This document shows positions 1-8,400 of a DNA stretch of 35,705 nt, in pieces; the first letter of the stretch is position 1; every line of letters starts with the position of its first letter. The notes beneath the pieces are model-generated. The model was given only the letters and a program-made list of their open reading frames with translations. It did no database searches and was not told where the DNA came from. The stretch is from Rhizobium sp. Q54 (lineage in GTDB: Bacteria > Pseudomonadota > Alphaproteobacteria > Reyranellales > Reyranellaceae), in NCBI GenBank assembly GCA_945903635.1, contig CAMDOT010000034.1, positions 1 to 35,705 of the forward strand, written 5' to 3'. The position numbers and the translations under genes are program-made.

Positions 1-547
1 TAACACCTTCGGGCATCTCTGCGGGTGGCGTGCCGACCACGGTGACCTTGCCCGCCAATTCAGTCAGTTCCTTGGCTTCGAGAGCGGCCCAGCCCTCGGC
101 GCCGGCGACAATGACGGGCAGGCCGGTATAGAGCGGCCCGTCACAGGCGGCGCAATGGGAGAGGCCGTGGCCTTCGTATTCGTCCTCGTTCGGAAGGCCG
201 AGCCGACCCTTGTTGAGGCCGGTGGCGATCACCACGGCGCGGGCGGTGTGGCGTTCGCCGTCTGCGGTCTCGACCGTCCACGGGCCGCTGCCGGAAAGCT
301 TCACCACCTCGCCGAAGCCGATTTCGACGCCGGCGACGACGGCATCGTCGGTCAACTGGGACGCCATCTGGGTGCCGGTGAAGATTTCGTCGAAGTCGTG
401 CAGTTCGTTCAGGTTGATCAGCACGCCGCCCGGGGCAAGCTTGTCGAGGCACAGGCACTTGAGGCCGGCACGGGCGGCTTCGGTGGCGGCGGTGAGGCCG
501 GCCGGACCGGAGCCGACGACAACGAGGTCGTAAGAAGGATTGTCCAT
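1..547 (-). CDS. Thioredoxin-reductase-like FAD oxidoreductase (3' part outside window)
   Basis: The reading frame opens at an ATG at 547 and runs off the left edge, giving 182 residues of a class II pyridine nucleotide-disulfide oxidoreductase. An N-terminal FAD-binding motif is visible (VVVGSGPAGLTAA, residues 9-21). A redox-active CxxC pair follows (SHCAACDG, Cys132 and Cys135), at the position where thioredoxin reductases carry CATC. The segment expected to bind NADPH reads VIVAGAEGWAALEA, so the usual GGGxSA glycines are partly replaced. Thioredoxin reductases pass electrons from NADPH through FAD to a dithiol partner; whether this one uses NADPH or thioredoxin is open. No Shine-Dalgarno sequence precedes the start. 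It is transcribed divergently from the PadR operon across a 78-bp gap. Confidence 0.8.
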   Translation of the reverse strand, partial: MDNPSYDLVVVGSGPAGLTAATEAARAGLKCLCLDKLAPGGVLINLNELHDFDEIFTGTQMASQLTDDAVVAGVEIGFGEVVKLSGSGPWTVETADGERHTARAVVIATGLNKGRLGLPNEDEYEGHGLSHCAACDGPLYTGLPVIVAGAEGWAALEAKELTELAGKVTVVGTPPAEMPEGV

Positions 548-588
548 GGTGGCACTAATCGGGATTTGGAGGCCGAAGTGCAAGCGGC

Positions 589-617
589 TTGACTCGGAAA
601 GCTTTCATACCTAGCAT
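589..617 (+). promoter_or_regulatory. Candidate sigma-70 promoter of the PadR operon
   Basis: TTGACT (589-594) and TAGCAT (612-617) are separated by 17 bp. A transcript from here would begin near 624-627, at or next to the ATG at 626, so the message may be leaderless. The -10 box lies inside the palindrome, which fits autorepression. On the other strand GTGCAA (578-583) and CTAATC (555-560), read as TTGCAC-17-GATTAG, could serve the flavoprotein gene but match less well. Confidence 0.45.
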
Positions 618-634
618 AACTAGGTATGAAAGCT
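600..634. promoter_or_regulatory. Perfect 15-bp inverted repeat, likely PadR operator
   Basis: AGCTTTCATACCTAG (600-614) and CTAGGTATGAAAGCT (620-634) are exact reverse complements separated by CATAA. The right arm contains the ATG (626-628) of the PadR gene. PadR proteins commonly repress their own operons by binding such palindromes, so this is the likely operator. It could also control the divergent flavoprotein gene. The repeat is read directly from the sequence; the binding protein is inferred. Confidence 0.7.
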
Positions 635-961
635 GAAATGCTTAAAGGACACCTCGATGCCATCGTGCTCGCCGCATTGGAGGCGGGACCGGCGCACGGC
701 TACGCCATCATCGAAACCATCAAGCGCGCCAGCGCCGACACGTTCGACCTGCCGGAAGGCACCGTCTATCCGGCACTTCATCGCCTGGAAGAGGCGGGCC
801 TGCTCTCCAGCGCCTGGATGACGCCACCCGGCGGCCGCCGTCGTCGCATGTATTCGCTGACCAAGGCGGGAACGGCCACCCTCGCGGATCGCCGCAAGGC
901 ATGGGGTCGTTTCTCGCACGCCGTCAATGCCTTGCTCGGAGGACGCGCATGGCCGGCGTAA
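626..961 (+). CDS. PadR family transcriptional regulator
   Basis: A 111-residue protein matching the small PadR family. It opens with MLKGHLDAIVLAALEAGPAHGY, then a winged helix with the family hallmark EGTVYPALHRLEEAGLL (about residues 44-60) and a basic wing (GGRRRRMYSLTKAG). PadR proteins are dimeric repressors, often released by a small ligand or stress. The first ATG (626) lies in the inverted repeat and has no properly spaced ribosome binding site; an in-frame ATG at 638 is an alternative start. The 3' end overlaps the next gene by 13 bp, so it heads a three-gene operon of membrane proteins. The ligand cannot be read from the sequence. Confidence 0.88.
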   Translation: MKAEMLKGHLDAIVLAALEAGPAHGYAIIETIKRASADTFDLPEGTVYPALHRLEEAGLLSSAWMTPPGGRRRRMYSLTKAGTATLADRRKAWGRFSHAVNALLGGRAWPA

Positions 962-1566
962 TCGACGAATATGTGGCCACCTTGCGGCGCGATCTCGACT
1001 TCGACCCGACGCTCGCCCGCCGTCTGGCGGACGAAGCGGAAGCCCACCTCCGGGAGGCCGCCGAGGCGGACCCGGCATGGCCGTCGGCCGCGGCCGAACA
1101 GCGGGCGGTCGCCCGCTTTGGTCTCGCCCGCGAGATCGCCGCGCAGTTCGCAGCCGATGCGGTCGAGCGTCAGTCGAGGCGTACGTGGATCATGCTGGCG
1201 GCGACGGTCGCCGTCACTTTTGTCGCGATGCGGCTCCGTGTCGTGTGGCTCGACGATCTCGGCCTCTCGATGTCCTCGCTGGCTCCGCTGATCGATCGCT
1301 ACGCCTTCGTTGCCGCACTGGCCGTCGGCACGGTCGGCTGGTTCGCCTTTCGCAGCTCGCTGGCGCCGTTGGCGGTCTGCCTCGGCGGCCTCGCGGCATC
1401 GATCGCGGCAGGCATCGTCCGTGCCGGCCTGTTCGCCGATGGCGCGCCGCTCCACGTCCTGCTGGCCGCAGCCGGCGAGATCGCCTTGATCGGTTTGCTT
1501 TCATGGCACGTCTTCGGCCTGCACCGGCGGCTGCGTCGGACGGCTGCTCTGAGGAGGGCGGGATGA
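949..1566 (+). CDS. HAAS-domain-like integral membrane protein
   Basis: The ATG at 949 follows GGAGG (938-942) at good spacing and gives 205 residues. The first 75 or so are soluble and charged (VIDEYVATLRRDLDFD, then helices ending AVARFGLAREIAAQFAAD). This resembles the short helical HAAS or permease-prefix module often encoded next to PadR regulators. Four or five hydrophobic segments follow, from about residue 81 (IMLAATVAVTFVAM) to 190, with a basic C terminus. HAAS-type proteins downstream of PadR genes are thought to sense or relay envelope signals; the exact role here is unknown. The gene overlaps its upstream neighbour by 13 bp and its downstream one by 4 bp (ATGA), implying translational coupling. 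Confidence 0.6.
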   Translation: MAGVIDEYVATLRRDLDFDPTLARRLADEAEAHLREAAEADPAWPSAAAEQRAVARFGLAREIAAQFAADAVERQSRRTWIMLAATVAVTFVAMRLRVVWLDDLGLSMSSLAPLIDRYAFVAALAVGTVGWFAFRSSLAPLAVCLGGLAASIAAGIVRAGLFADGAPLHVLLAAAGEIALIGLLSWHVFGLHRRLRRTAALRRAG

Positions 1567-2168
1567 TTCACGGCTGGCGATTGGTCGGTGTACTGTCGGT
1601 CCTGATGGGGGCGATGACGGTCGGGTTCATCGCCGGCCACGGCTGGGATGCCGAGGGCATCCGTCTCGCGATCCGCGCCACGGCGCGAACGTCGCTGGTG
1701 CTCTTTGTCATGGCGTTCACCGCGAGCGCATTGGCCGACCTGCTGCCCAGCGAGGCGACGCGCTGGCAACGCCGCAACCGGCGCTACCTCGGCGTTTCCT
1801 TTGCTGTCTCGCACTTCATTCATCTCGGAGTGATCCTTGCGCTGGCGTCGGTCGATCAGGCGCTGTTCTGGAAGCTCACGAATATCTCGACGATCGTGCT
1901 GGCGGGCTCGGCCTATCTCTTCATCGCCGCGATGGCGGCAACCTCGTTCGATCGCACGGCGGCGTGGCTCGGCCCCCGCAAGTGGCGGCTGCTGCATCTG
2001 GTGGGCGGCTGGTACATCTGGATCAGCTTCGCCGTCGCCGTTGGCAAGCGCGTACCGCTCGATCGCTTCTATTGGCCGATGGCGGCGCTCGTGCTGGCTG
2101 CTGCAATCGTGCGGCTGCTCGCCATGTCCCGTCGCAACCGCCGGCAGGCCGCGATCGGCGCCTCTTAA
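1563..2168 (+). CDS. Ferric-reductase-like / MsrQ-type transmembrane protein
   Basis: A 201-residue protein with about six hydrophobic helices. Its pattern fits the ferric reductase-like transmembrane domain (YedZ/MsrQ family). An early SLVLFVMAFTASALADLLP helix is followed by RRYLGVSFAVSHFIHLGVIL, with two histidines on one helix. Later comes RKWRLLHLVGGWYIW with another histidine, where such proteins hold b-type heme. MsrQ-type proteins pass quinol or flavin electrons to a periplasmic reductase, but no msrP-like partner lies in the window. The start overlaps the previous stop as ATGA. With the PadR and HAAS-like genes it forms an operon facing a thioredoxin-reductase-like gene, which suggests a redox role. 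The specific function is uncertain. Confidence 0.6.
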   Translation: MIHGWRLVGVLSVLMGAMTVGFIAGHGWDAEGIRLAIRATARTSLVLFVMAFTASALADLLPSEATRWQRRNRRYLGVSFAVSHFIHLGVILALASVDQALFWKLTNISTIVLAGSAYLFIAAMAATSFDRTAAWLGPRKWRLLHLVGGWYIWISFAVAVGKRVPLDRFYWPMAALVLAAAIVRLLAMSRRNRRQAAIGAS

Positions 2169-2206
2169 GGACTCTCTTCCCGTAGTCCGCCGCGACGAAG
2201 AAGCCA

Positions 2207-2222
2207 TGGCCCGCGATTTGCA
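2207..2222 (+). promoter_or_regulatory. Sigma-54 (RpoN) promoter upstream of livH
   Basis: TGGCCCGCGATTTGCA matches the sigma-54 consensus TGGCACGN4TTGCW at every defined position but one. The invariant GG (2208-2209) and GC (2220-2221) have the required 10-bp spacing. It lies between the end of the upstream operon (2168) and livH (2332), on the right strand, predicting a transcript start near 2233 and a leader of about 100 nt. Nitrogen-limitation control through an NtrC-type activator would fit an amino acid importer. I did not find a convincing NtrC site upstream. Confidence 0.6.
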
Positions 2223-2331
2223 CACGGGTCATTTTGAGATCGTCCATTCCAATCCGCCCCGGAAGGCCGGTACAGTCTTGCAGGTCTTGCTGGAACCGTC
2301 GTAGGTCCCAGGGCAGGGGGAACGCAAGGGT

Positions 2332-3246
<915 letters not shown>

Positions 3247-3250
3247 CGGA

Positions 3251-4672
3251 ATGGGTGGGCGTTTCCCCTCGATGTTGAAGGACGCGGCCCTCACGGCTTT
3301 CGTCGCGGCGGCACTGGGCATTTTCATCGTCGGCTTCCGCACCGTCGACGTCGGATCGCGCACTGGCCTCAGCTTCGACTACCAGTTCGCCGATCTCGCC
3401 GTCGGGGTCGTCGCTATCTTCGTCGGCCGTCTCGGTCTGTCCCTGGCGGCGGCAGGCCTGCGCTGGCCGGTCGTGGCTCTGGGGGTGGCGATGATCGCGG
3501 TGGGGGCCTCGCCGCTAAAACTGCCGTCGGGCTTCCTGCATTGGTTCGTGGCATTGGGCGGCGTGATGCTGGTGATCCGTGGCATCTGGCCATGGGCCCG
3601 TGGCACCATGACGGCCGCGGCAGGGACGCCCACGGGCCTGGCCCTGGGCCGGGCCGGCACGAAATGGTTCGGCTGGCTGTTGCTCGCGGCCGCGGTGCTC
3701 CTGCCGTTCACGCCGGCGGCCGATCAGAAGACCATGGATCTCGCGGTCCTGATCCTGACCTATGTGATGCTGGGGTGGGGTCTCAACATCGTGGTCGGCC
3801 TCGCCGGCCTCCTCGATCTCGGCTACGTCGCCTTCTATGCCGTGGGGGCCTATTCATATGCGCTGCTCAGCACTCAGCATGGTCTGGGATTCTGGACCGT
3901 GCTGCCGCTCGCCGGGATGATGGCTGCGCTCTTCGGCATCGTGCTGGGCTTTCCCGTCCTGCGGCTGCGCGGCGACTACCTCGCGATCGTCACCCTGGGC
4001 TTCGGTGAGATCATCCGTCTGGTGTTGCTGAACTGGGTCGATTTCACCAACGGTCCGGCCGGTATCGGCTCCATCCCCGGTCCGACGCTGTTCGGCGCGG
4101 TGTTCTCCGAAACGCCACCGGCCGGGAAACAGACCGTGTCGGAGATGCTGGGCATCACCTTCGACGGCAACCATCGCCTGATCTTCCTCTATTACATCAT
4201 CCTGCTGCTGGCGCTGATCACCAACATTTTCACCCAGCGCATGCGGCGGCTGCCGGTCGGTCGCGCCTGGGAAGCGCTGCGCGAAGATGAGACTGCCTGC
4301 CGGGCGCTTGGCATCAATCCGACCAACACCAAGCTCACGGCCTTCGCCATCGGCGCCATGTTCGCGGGCTTCGCCGGCTCGTTCTTCGCCGCCAAGCAGC
4401 GCTTCATCAGCCCGGAGAGCTTCGCCTTCATCGAATCGGCGATCATCCTCGCCATTGTCGTGCTGGGTGGGATGGGCAGCCAGATCGGCGTTGTCCTGGC
4501 TGCGGTGCTGCTGATCGGACTGCCGGAATGGTTCCGCGACCTCGGCAACTACCGAATGCTGGCGTTCGGCCTTGCCATGGTGCTGATCATGGTGTTCCGG
4601 CCACGCGGCCTGATCGCCGATCGTCAGCCGTCCGTGCGATTGCATCCCGCGGGCTCGGGAGGCGGTCCGTGA
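3251..4672 (+). CDS. livM: Branched-chain amino acid ABC transporter permease LivM
   Basis: A 473-residue LivM-type permease. The C-terminal 300 residues hold the family core: the stretch around [52 protein letters not shown], and the ATPase-coupling loop [32 protein letters not shown]. The first 130 residues form extra hydrophobic helices not present in the shortest homologues, a common arrangement in alphaproteobacterial LivM. The ATG at 3251 was taken as start; an in-frame ATG at 3281 is possible. The stop overlaps the GTG start of livG (GTGA). It forms the membrane channel with LivH. Confidence 0.93.
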   Translation: MGGRFPSMLKDAALTAFVAAALGIFIVGFRTVDVGSRTGLSFDYQFADLAVGVVAIFVGRLGLSLAAAGLRWPVVALGVAMIAVGASPLKLPSGFLHWFVALGGVMLVIRGIWPWARGTMTAAAGTPTGLALGRAGTKWFGWLLLAAAVLLPFTPAADQKTMDLAVLILTYVMLGWGLNIVVGLAGLLDLGYVAFYAVGAYSYALLSTQHGLGFWTVLPLAGMMAALFGIVLGFPVLRLRGDYLAIVTLGFGEIIRLVLLNWVDFTNGPAGIGSIPGPTLFGAVFSETPPAGKQTVSEMLGITFDGNHRLIFLYYIILLLALITNIFTQRMRRLPVGRAWEALREDETACRALGINPTNTKLTAFAIGAMFAGFAGSFFAAKQRFISPESFAFIESAIILAIVVLGGMGSQIGVVLAAVLLIGLPEWFRDLGNYRMLAFGLAMVLIMVFRPRGLIADRQPSVRLHPAGSGGGP

Positions 4673-5478
4673 GCGAACCGCTGATCGAGATCGAGCATCT
4701 GACAATGCGCTTCGGCGGTTTGCTGGCGGTCGACGATGTCTCGTTTGCCGCACGGTCGCGCGAGATCACCGCCATCATCGGTCCCAACGGCGCCGGCAAG
4801 ACGACCGTCTTCAACTGCATCACCGGTTTCTACAAGCCGACGATCGGCCGCCTCACGCTGAGCGGCGGCGAGCGCGAGTATCTCCTGGAGCGCATGCTGG
4901 GTCACGAGATCGGCCAACGCGCGAAAGTGGCGCGGACATTCCAGAACATCCGCCTGTTCTCCGGCATGACCGTGTTGGAGAACCTCATGGTCGCCCAGCA
5001 CAATAAGCTGATGCGCGCCTCGGGCTGGAGCATCTACGGCCTCCTGGGCTGGCGTCGCTTCGCCCGGGCGGAAGAAGCGGCGATCGGATTGGCGCGCGCC
5101 TGGCTCGAGCGCATCGACCTGATCGGCGACGCCGATCGTCCAGCCGGCGAGCTTCCCTACGGCGCGCAACGCCGGCTCGAGATCGCCCGCGCCATGTGCA
5201 CCGAGCCCAGGCTTCTGTGTCTCGACGAGCCCGCCGCAGGCCTCAACCCACGCGAATCGGCCGAACTCAACCAGCTCCTCGTGTCGATCCGAGACGTCGA
5301 CGGCACGGGGGTGCTGCTGATCGAGCACGACATGAGCGTGGTCATGAACATCTCCAACCACATCGTCGTGCTCGACTACGGCCGCAAGATCGCCGAGGGC
5401 GCACCGGCCGAGATCCAGAGCAACCCCGCAGTGATCCGCGCCTACCTCGGCACCGACGAGGAGGCGCTCGATGGCTGA
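4669..5478 (+). CDS. livG: Branched-chain amino acid ABC transporter ATP-binding protein LivG
   Basis: A 269-residue ABC ATPase. The GTG start (4669) overlaps the livM stop and is preceded by a purine-rich GGGAGG; homology begins at once with [17 protein letters not shown]. Walker A is GPNGAGKT (residues 38-45). The LivG form of the signature is [14 protein letters not shown], Walker B is [13 protein letters not shown] and the switch histidine is in [10 protein letters not shown]. The insertion between Walker A and the Q-loop region is typical of LivG rather than LivF. It powers import with LivF on the cytoplasmic face. It overlaps livF by 8 bp. Confidence 0.95.
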   Translation: MSEPLIEIEHLTMRFGGLLAVDDVSFAARSREITAIIGPNGAGKTTVFNCITGFYKPTIGRLTLSGGEREYLLERMLGHEIGQRAKVARTFQNIRLFSGMTVLENLMVAQHNKLMRASGWSIYGLLGWRRFARAEEAAIGLARAWLERIDLIGDADRPAGELPYGAQRRLEIARAMCTEPRLLCLDEPAAGLNPRESAELNQLLVSIRDVDGTGVLLIEHDMSVVMNISNHIVVLDYGRKIAEGAPAEIQSNPAVIRAYLGTDEEALDG

Positions 5479-6199
5479 GCCGCCGATGCTCGCGGTCAAG
5501 GACGTGGCGACCTTTTACGGTGCCATCCAGGCGCTGCACGGCGTCGATCTGGAAGTCGCCAAAGGCGAGATCGTTACGCTGATTGGCGCCAATGGCGCCG
5601 GCAAGTCGACGCTGCTGATGACCATCTGCGGCAACCCGCGGGCGCGGGCAGGGACCATCCAGCTCGACGGTGAGGATATCGTCGGCCTTCCGACCCACGA
5701 GATCGTGCGGCGCGGCGTGGCCCAGGTGCCGGAGGGGCGCCGCATCTTTCCGCGCATGAGCGTGCTGGAGAACCTTCAGATGGGCGCCACGCTCGCCGAT
5801 CCCGCACACTTCCGGCAGGACATCGAGCGGGTGTTCACGATGTTCCCGCGGCTCGCCGAGCGGCGCGCGCAGCGCGGCGGCACATTGTCCGGCGGCGAGC
5901 AGCAGATGCTGGCGATCGGACGGGCATTGATGGGCAGGCCCCGGCTGCTGCTGCTGGACGAGCCATCGCTCGGCCTTGCACCGCTGATCGTCCGCCAGAT
6001 ATTCGAGTCGATCCGGCGCATCGCCCGCGATGACGGCGTCACGATCTTCCTGGTCGAGCAGAACGCCTTCCATGCGCTGCGGCTTGCCGATCGCGGCTAT
6101 GTCCTGGTCAACGGCCGGGTCCGGATGACCGGCACGGGACGAGAGTTGCTGGCCAATGCCGAAGTCCGCGCTGCCTATCTCGAAGGCAGCCCGACATGA
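5471..6199 (+). CDS. livF: Branched-chain amino acid ABC transporter ATP-binding protein LivF
   Basis: A 242-residue ABC ATPase. Walker A is GANGAGKS (residues 39-46), the signature is LSGGEQQMLAIGRAL, Walker B is LLLLDEPSLGLAP and the switch histidine is replaced by glutamine-asparagine in FLVEQNAFHAL, as is usual in LivF. The segment GVAQVPEGRRIFPRMSVLENL is a LivF hallmark. It pairs with LivG. Its ATG lies inside the end of livG, and its stop overlaps the next small gene by 4 bp, so the genes are translationally coupled. Confidence 0.95.
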   Translation: MAEPPMLAVKDVATFYGAIQALHGVDLEVAKGEIVTLIGANGAGKSTLLMTICGNPRARAGTIQLDGEDIVGLPTHEIVRRGVAQVPEGRRIFPRMSVLENLQMGATLADPAHFRQDIERVFTMFPRLAERRAQRGGTLSGGEQQMLAIGRALMGRPRLLLLDEPSLGLAPLIVRQIFESIRRIARDDGVTIFLVEQNAFHALRLADRGYVLVNGRVRMTGTGRELLANAEVRAAYLEGSPT

Positions 6200-6558
6200 G
6201 CCCGTTCGACCTCTTCATGGCCGAATGGTTCGGCGACACGCTGTTCAACATCGCGCTGCTGAACCTCGTGCTGGTGGGTCCCGCATCCTTTGCCGCCGGG
6301 CACGCCGTCGCCATCACCTGGCGTCATTGGGGGCAGTTGGTGTTCTACACAGCGCTGTTGTCGGCCACGCTGCGCTTTCTCGATTATGCGCTGGGCGGTG
6401 GAGAATTGTGGTCGGTGGCCGGATTTTTGCTGGGCTGGGCGGTGCAAATGTCGATCGGCGCCTTTGCCTACCGCCTCACACGGTCGCGCCAGATGGTCCA
6501 GCAGTATCCCTGGCTCTACCGCCGCAAAGGCTTGCTGGGCTGGGAGGAGCGGCACTAA
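6196..6558 (+). CDS. Small four-helix membrane protein in liv operon (DUF6867-like)
   Basis: A 120-residue hydrophobic protein with about three or four membrane segments (near residues 14-38, 46-63, 73-92). It has a short charged C-terminal tail ending RRKGLLGWEERH. It starts at ATG 6196 overlapping the livF stop (ATGA) and sits between the ATPase and binding-protein genes. It resembles small proteins annotated as DUF6867 beside liv genes in alphaproteobacteria; that family name is from memory and unchecked. No catalytic motif is visible. An accessory or stabilising role for the importer is plausible from position only. Confidence 0.65.
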   Translation: MSPFDLFMAEWFGDTLFNIALLNLVLVGPASFAAGHAVAITWRHWGQLVFYTALLSATLRFLDYALGGGELWSVAGFLLGWAVQMSIGAFAYRLTRSRQMVQQYPWLYRRKGLLGWEERH

Positions 6559-6569
6559 GCTATCGCCAA

Positions 6570-6593
6570 GACTCCACATCCGTGGGGGGAGTC
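6570..6593 (+). other. Stem-loop between small membrane gene and livK
   Basis: GACTCC (6570-6575) can pair with GGAGTC (6588-6593), with a further AC/GT pairing inside. There is no T run, so it is not an intrinsic terminator. A hairpin just upstream of a binding-protein gene could protect the livK part of the message and raise its level relative to the membrane genes; this is inference. Confidence 0.35.
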
Positions 6594-6609
6594 AACCAAG
6601 GAGACGCGC

Positions 6610-7722
6610 ATGAAGAAGTTCTACGGCCCGCTTGCCATCGCAGCCCTCGCCGTGATGGCAACGCCGGCATTCGCGCAGATCAAGATCGGTTCGGCCGGGC
6701 CGATGACCGGCCAGTACGCGGCCTTCGGCGAGCAGCTCAAGCGCGGCGCCGAAATGGCGGTCGAGGAGATCAATGCCGCCGGTGGGGTCAATGGCCAGAA
6801 GGTCCAGCTCATCATCGGCGACGATGCGTGCGATCCCAAGCAGGCGACGGCGGTCGCCAACAAGATGGTGTCGGACAAGGTTGTCTTCGTGGCCGGCCAC
6901 TTCTGTTCCGGCTCGTCGATTCCGGCTTCCGACATCTACAAGGAAGGCAAGATCCTGCAGATCACGCCGGCCTCGACCAATCCCAAGCTGACCGACGATG
7001 CGGTAGGCAAAGGTAACACCACGGTGTTCCGTACCTGCGGCCGTGACGACGTGCAGGGCGCCACGGTCGGCGCCTACATCCTGAAGAACAACAAGAACGC
7101 CAAGGTTGCGATCCTTCACGACAAGTCGCCTTACGGCAAGGGCGTGGCCGACGAGACCAAGAAGGCCCTGAACAAGGGCGGCCTGAAGGAAACGATGTAC
7201 GAGGCCTACAACGACACCGACAAGGACTTCACCGCGATCATCAACAAGATGAAGCAGGCGAAGATCGACATCATCGTGCTCGGCGGCTACCACACCGCGG
7301 GCGCGCTGATCATCAAGCAGTCGCGCGAACAGGGCCTGGCTGCGAATATGGTGGGCTTCGACTCGCTCGAAACTGCTGAATTCGCCCAATTGGGCGGCGC
7401 TGCCACCAACGGCGTGTTGATGTCGTTCCCACCCAAGGCCGAGGACGATCCCAAGAACGCGGCGCTCGTGAAGAAGTTCCGCGACGCCAAGTACAACCCG
7501 GAAGGCTACACGCTGTTCAGCTACGCAGCGGTCAAGGCATGGGCCGATGCGGCCAAGAAGGCCAAGTCGACGGACGCGGCACCGGTCGCCGCGGCCCTGC
7601 GGTCCGGCAAGTACGACTCCGCCGTCGGCGTGCTCGAATTCGACGCCAAGGGCGACATCAAGAACCCTGTCTATGACATCTATGTCTGGAAGGACGGCAA
7701 GTCGTCCCCCATCAAGAAGTAG
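6610..7722 (+). CDS. livK: Branched-chain amino acid ABC transporter substrate-binding protein LivK
   Basis: A 370-residue periplasmic binding protein. It has a clear signal peptide (MKKFYGPLAIAALAVMATPAFA, cleavage near residue 22), then IKIGSAGPMTGQYAAFGEQLKRGAEMAVEEINAAGGVNG, the start of the LivJ/LivK type I fold. A disulfide pair typical of the family is likely at CDPKQA and HFCSGSS. It also carries ASTNPKLTD and GRDDVQGATVGAYI, standard ligand-cleft elements. It captures amino acids in the periplasm for LivHMGF. AAGGAGA precedes the ATG at ideal spacing. It is last in the operon and followed by a strong terminator. Substrate may be leucine, isoleucine, valine or a relative. Confidence 0.93.
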   Translation: MKKFYGPLAIAALAVMATPAFAQIKIGSAGPMTGQYAAFGEQLKRGAEMAVEEINAAGGVNGQKVQLIIGDDACDPKQATAVANKMVSDKVVFVAGHFCSGSSIPASDIYKEGKILQITPASTNPKLTDDAVGKGNTTVFRTCGRDDVQGATVGAYILKNNKNAKVAILHDKSPYGKGVADETKKALNKGGLKETMYEAYNDTDKDFTAIINKMKQAKIDIIVLGGYHTAGALIIKQSREQGLAANMVGFDSLETAEFAQLGGAATNGVLMSFPPKAEDDPKNAALVKKFRDAKYNPEGYTLFSYAAVKAWADAAKKAKSTDAAPVAAALRSGKYDSAVGVLEFDAKGDIKNPVYDIYVWKDGKSSPIKK

Positions 7723-7739
7723 GCGCATATCTGCAACGG

Positions 7740-7768
7740 AAAGGCCCGATACGAGTCGGGCCTTTTTC
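7740..7768 (+). terminator. Rho-independent terminator of the liv operon
   Basis: AAAGGCCCGA (7740-7749) pairs perfectly with TCGGGCCTTT (7756-7765) around the loop TACGAG and runs into five T residues. It lies 18 bp after the livK stop. It also sits close to the end of the convergent Ada/AraC gene (7775), and the A-rich 5' arm may let it act on both strands. Confidence 0.9.
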
Positions 7769-7774
7769 GTTGCG

Positions 7775-8380
7775 TCAGACCGGCTTGAAGCGGATCCGCC
7801 GGATCTGCGTCGGCGTCCGACCGTAGACTTCGGCGAAGACCGCATTGAAGCGCCGAAGGCTGGCGAAGCCGGCGCGGGCTGCGACATCGGCCATCGGTAG
7901 TTTCGTTTCGTCGAGCAATCGCTTGGCCTTCTGGATGCGCGTTGTCCGGGCGACCTGTAGCGGACTGGCGCCAATGTGCCTGCCGAATAGACGATCGAGA
8001 TGGCGCGCCCCAATTCCCAGCCGTTCGGCCAGCGCTTCGACGCTGGCGTTGTCGAGCGCGCCGGCCCGGATCAGGCGCACGGCGCGATGCACGGTTGCGC
8101 GTGACCCCTGCCAGGCTGGCGAAAAGGGTGCTGTCTCCGGTCGGCAGCGCAGGCAAGGGCGGAAGCCGGAGGCTTCGGCGGCGGCGGCCGTTGGGTAAAA
8201 TTCTACGTTCTTGGCCTGCGCCGGACGGACCGGGCAGACCGGGCGGCAATAGATGCGCGTCGTGCGCACGCCAGTGAAGAAACGGCCATCGTAGTGGCGA
8301 TCGCGACCACTGCGCGCTCGCTCGCATTCGCGATGGTCGAGCGGGAGGATGGAGTCTGAATCCGGCGAGCCCGTTTTCAC
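7775..8380 (-). CDS. Ada metal-binding domain / AraC-type transcriptional regulator
   Basis: The frame opens plausibly at GTG 8380, giving 201 residues. Residues 15-82 match the N-terminal zinc domain of Ada (LDHRECERA, DGRFFTGVRTTRIYCRPVC, FRPCLRC), with Cys45, Cys49, Cys76 and Cys79 as the ligand set. In E. coli Ada one of these takes methyl groups from DNA phosphotriesters. Residues about 100-198 form a complete two-helix-turn-helix AraC domain. The protein then stops: neither the Ada methyltransferase domain nor the fused AlkA glycosylase common in this family is present. It probably senses methylation damage and activates genes elsewhere. The start codon is only 20 bp from that of the divergent GNAT gene; no good ribosome site was seen, so the start is uncertain. 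Confidence 0.8.
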   Translation of the reverse strand: MKTGSPDSDSILPLDHRECERARSGRDRHYDGRFFTGVRTTRIYCRPVCPVRPAQAKNVEFYPTAAAAEASGFRPCLRCRPETAPFSPAWQGSRATVHRAVRLIRAGALDNASVEALAERLGIGARHLDRLFGRHIGASPLQVARTTRIQKAKRLLDETKLPMADVAARAGFASLRRFNAVFAEVYGRTPTQIRRIRFKPV

Positions 8381-8400
8381 ACTGCATGTTACTCGGCGTG

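Noticed and set aside
155..592. 145-codon plus-strand frame at the left end
   Set aside because: It lies opposite the flavoprotein gene, whose FAD and CxxC motifs are clear, and shows no domain of its own.
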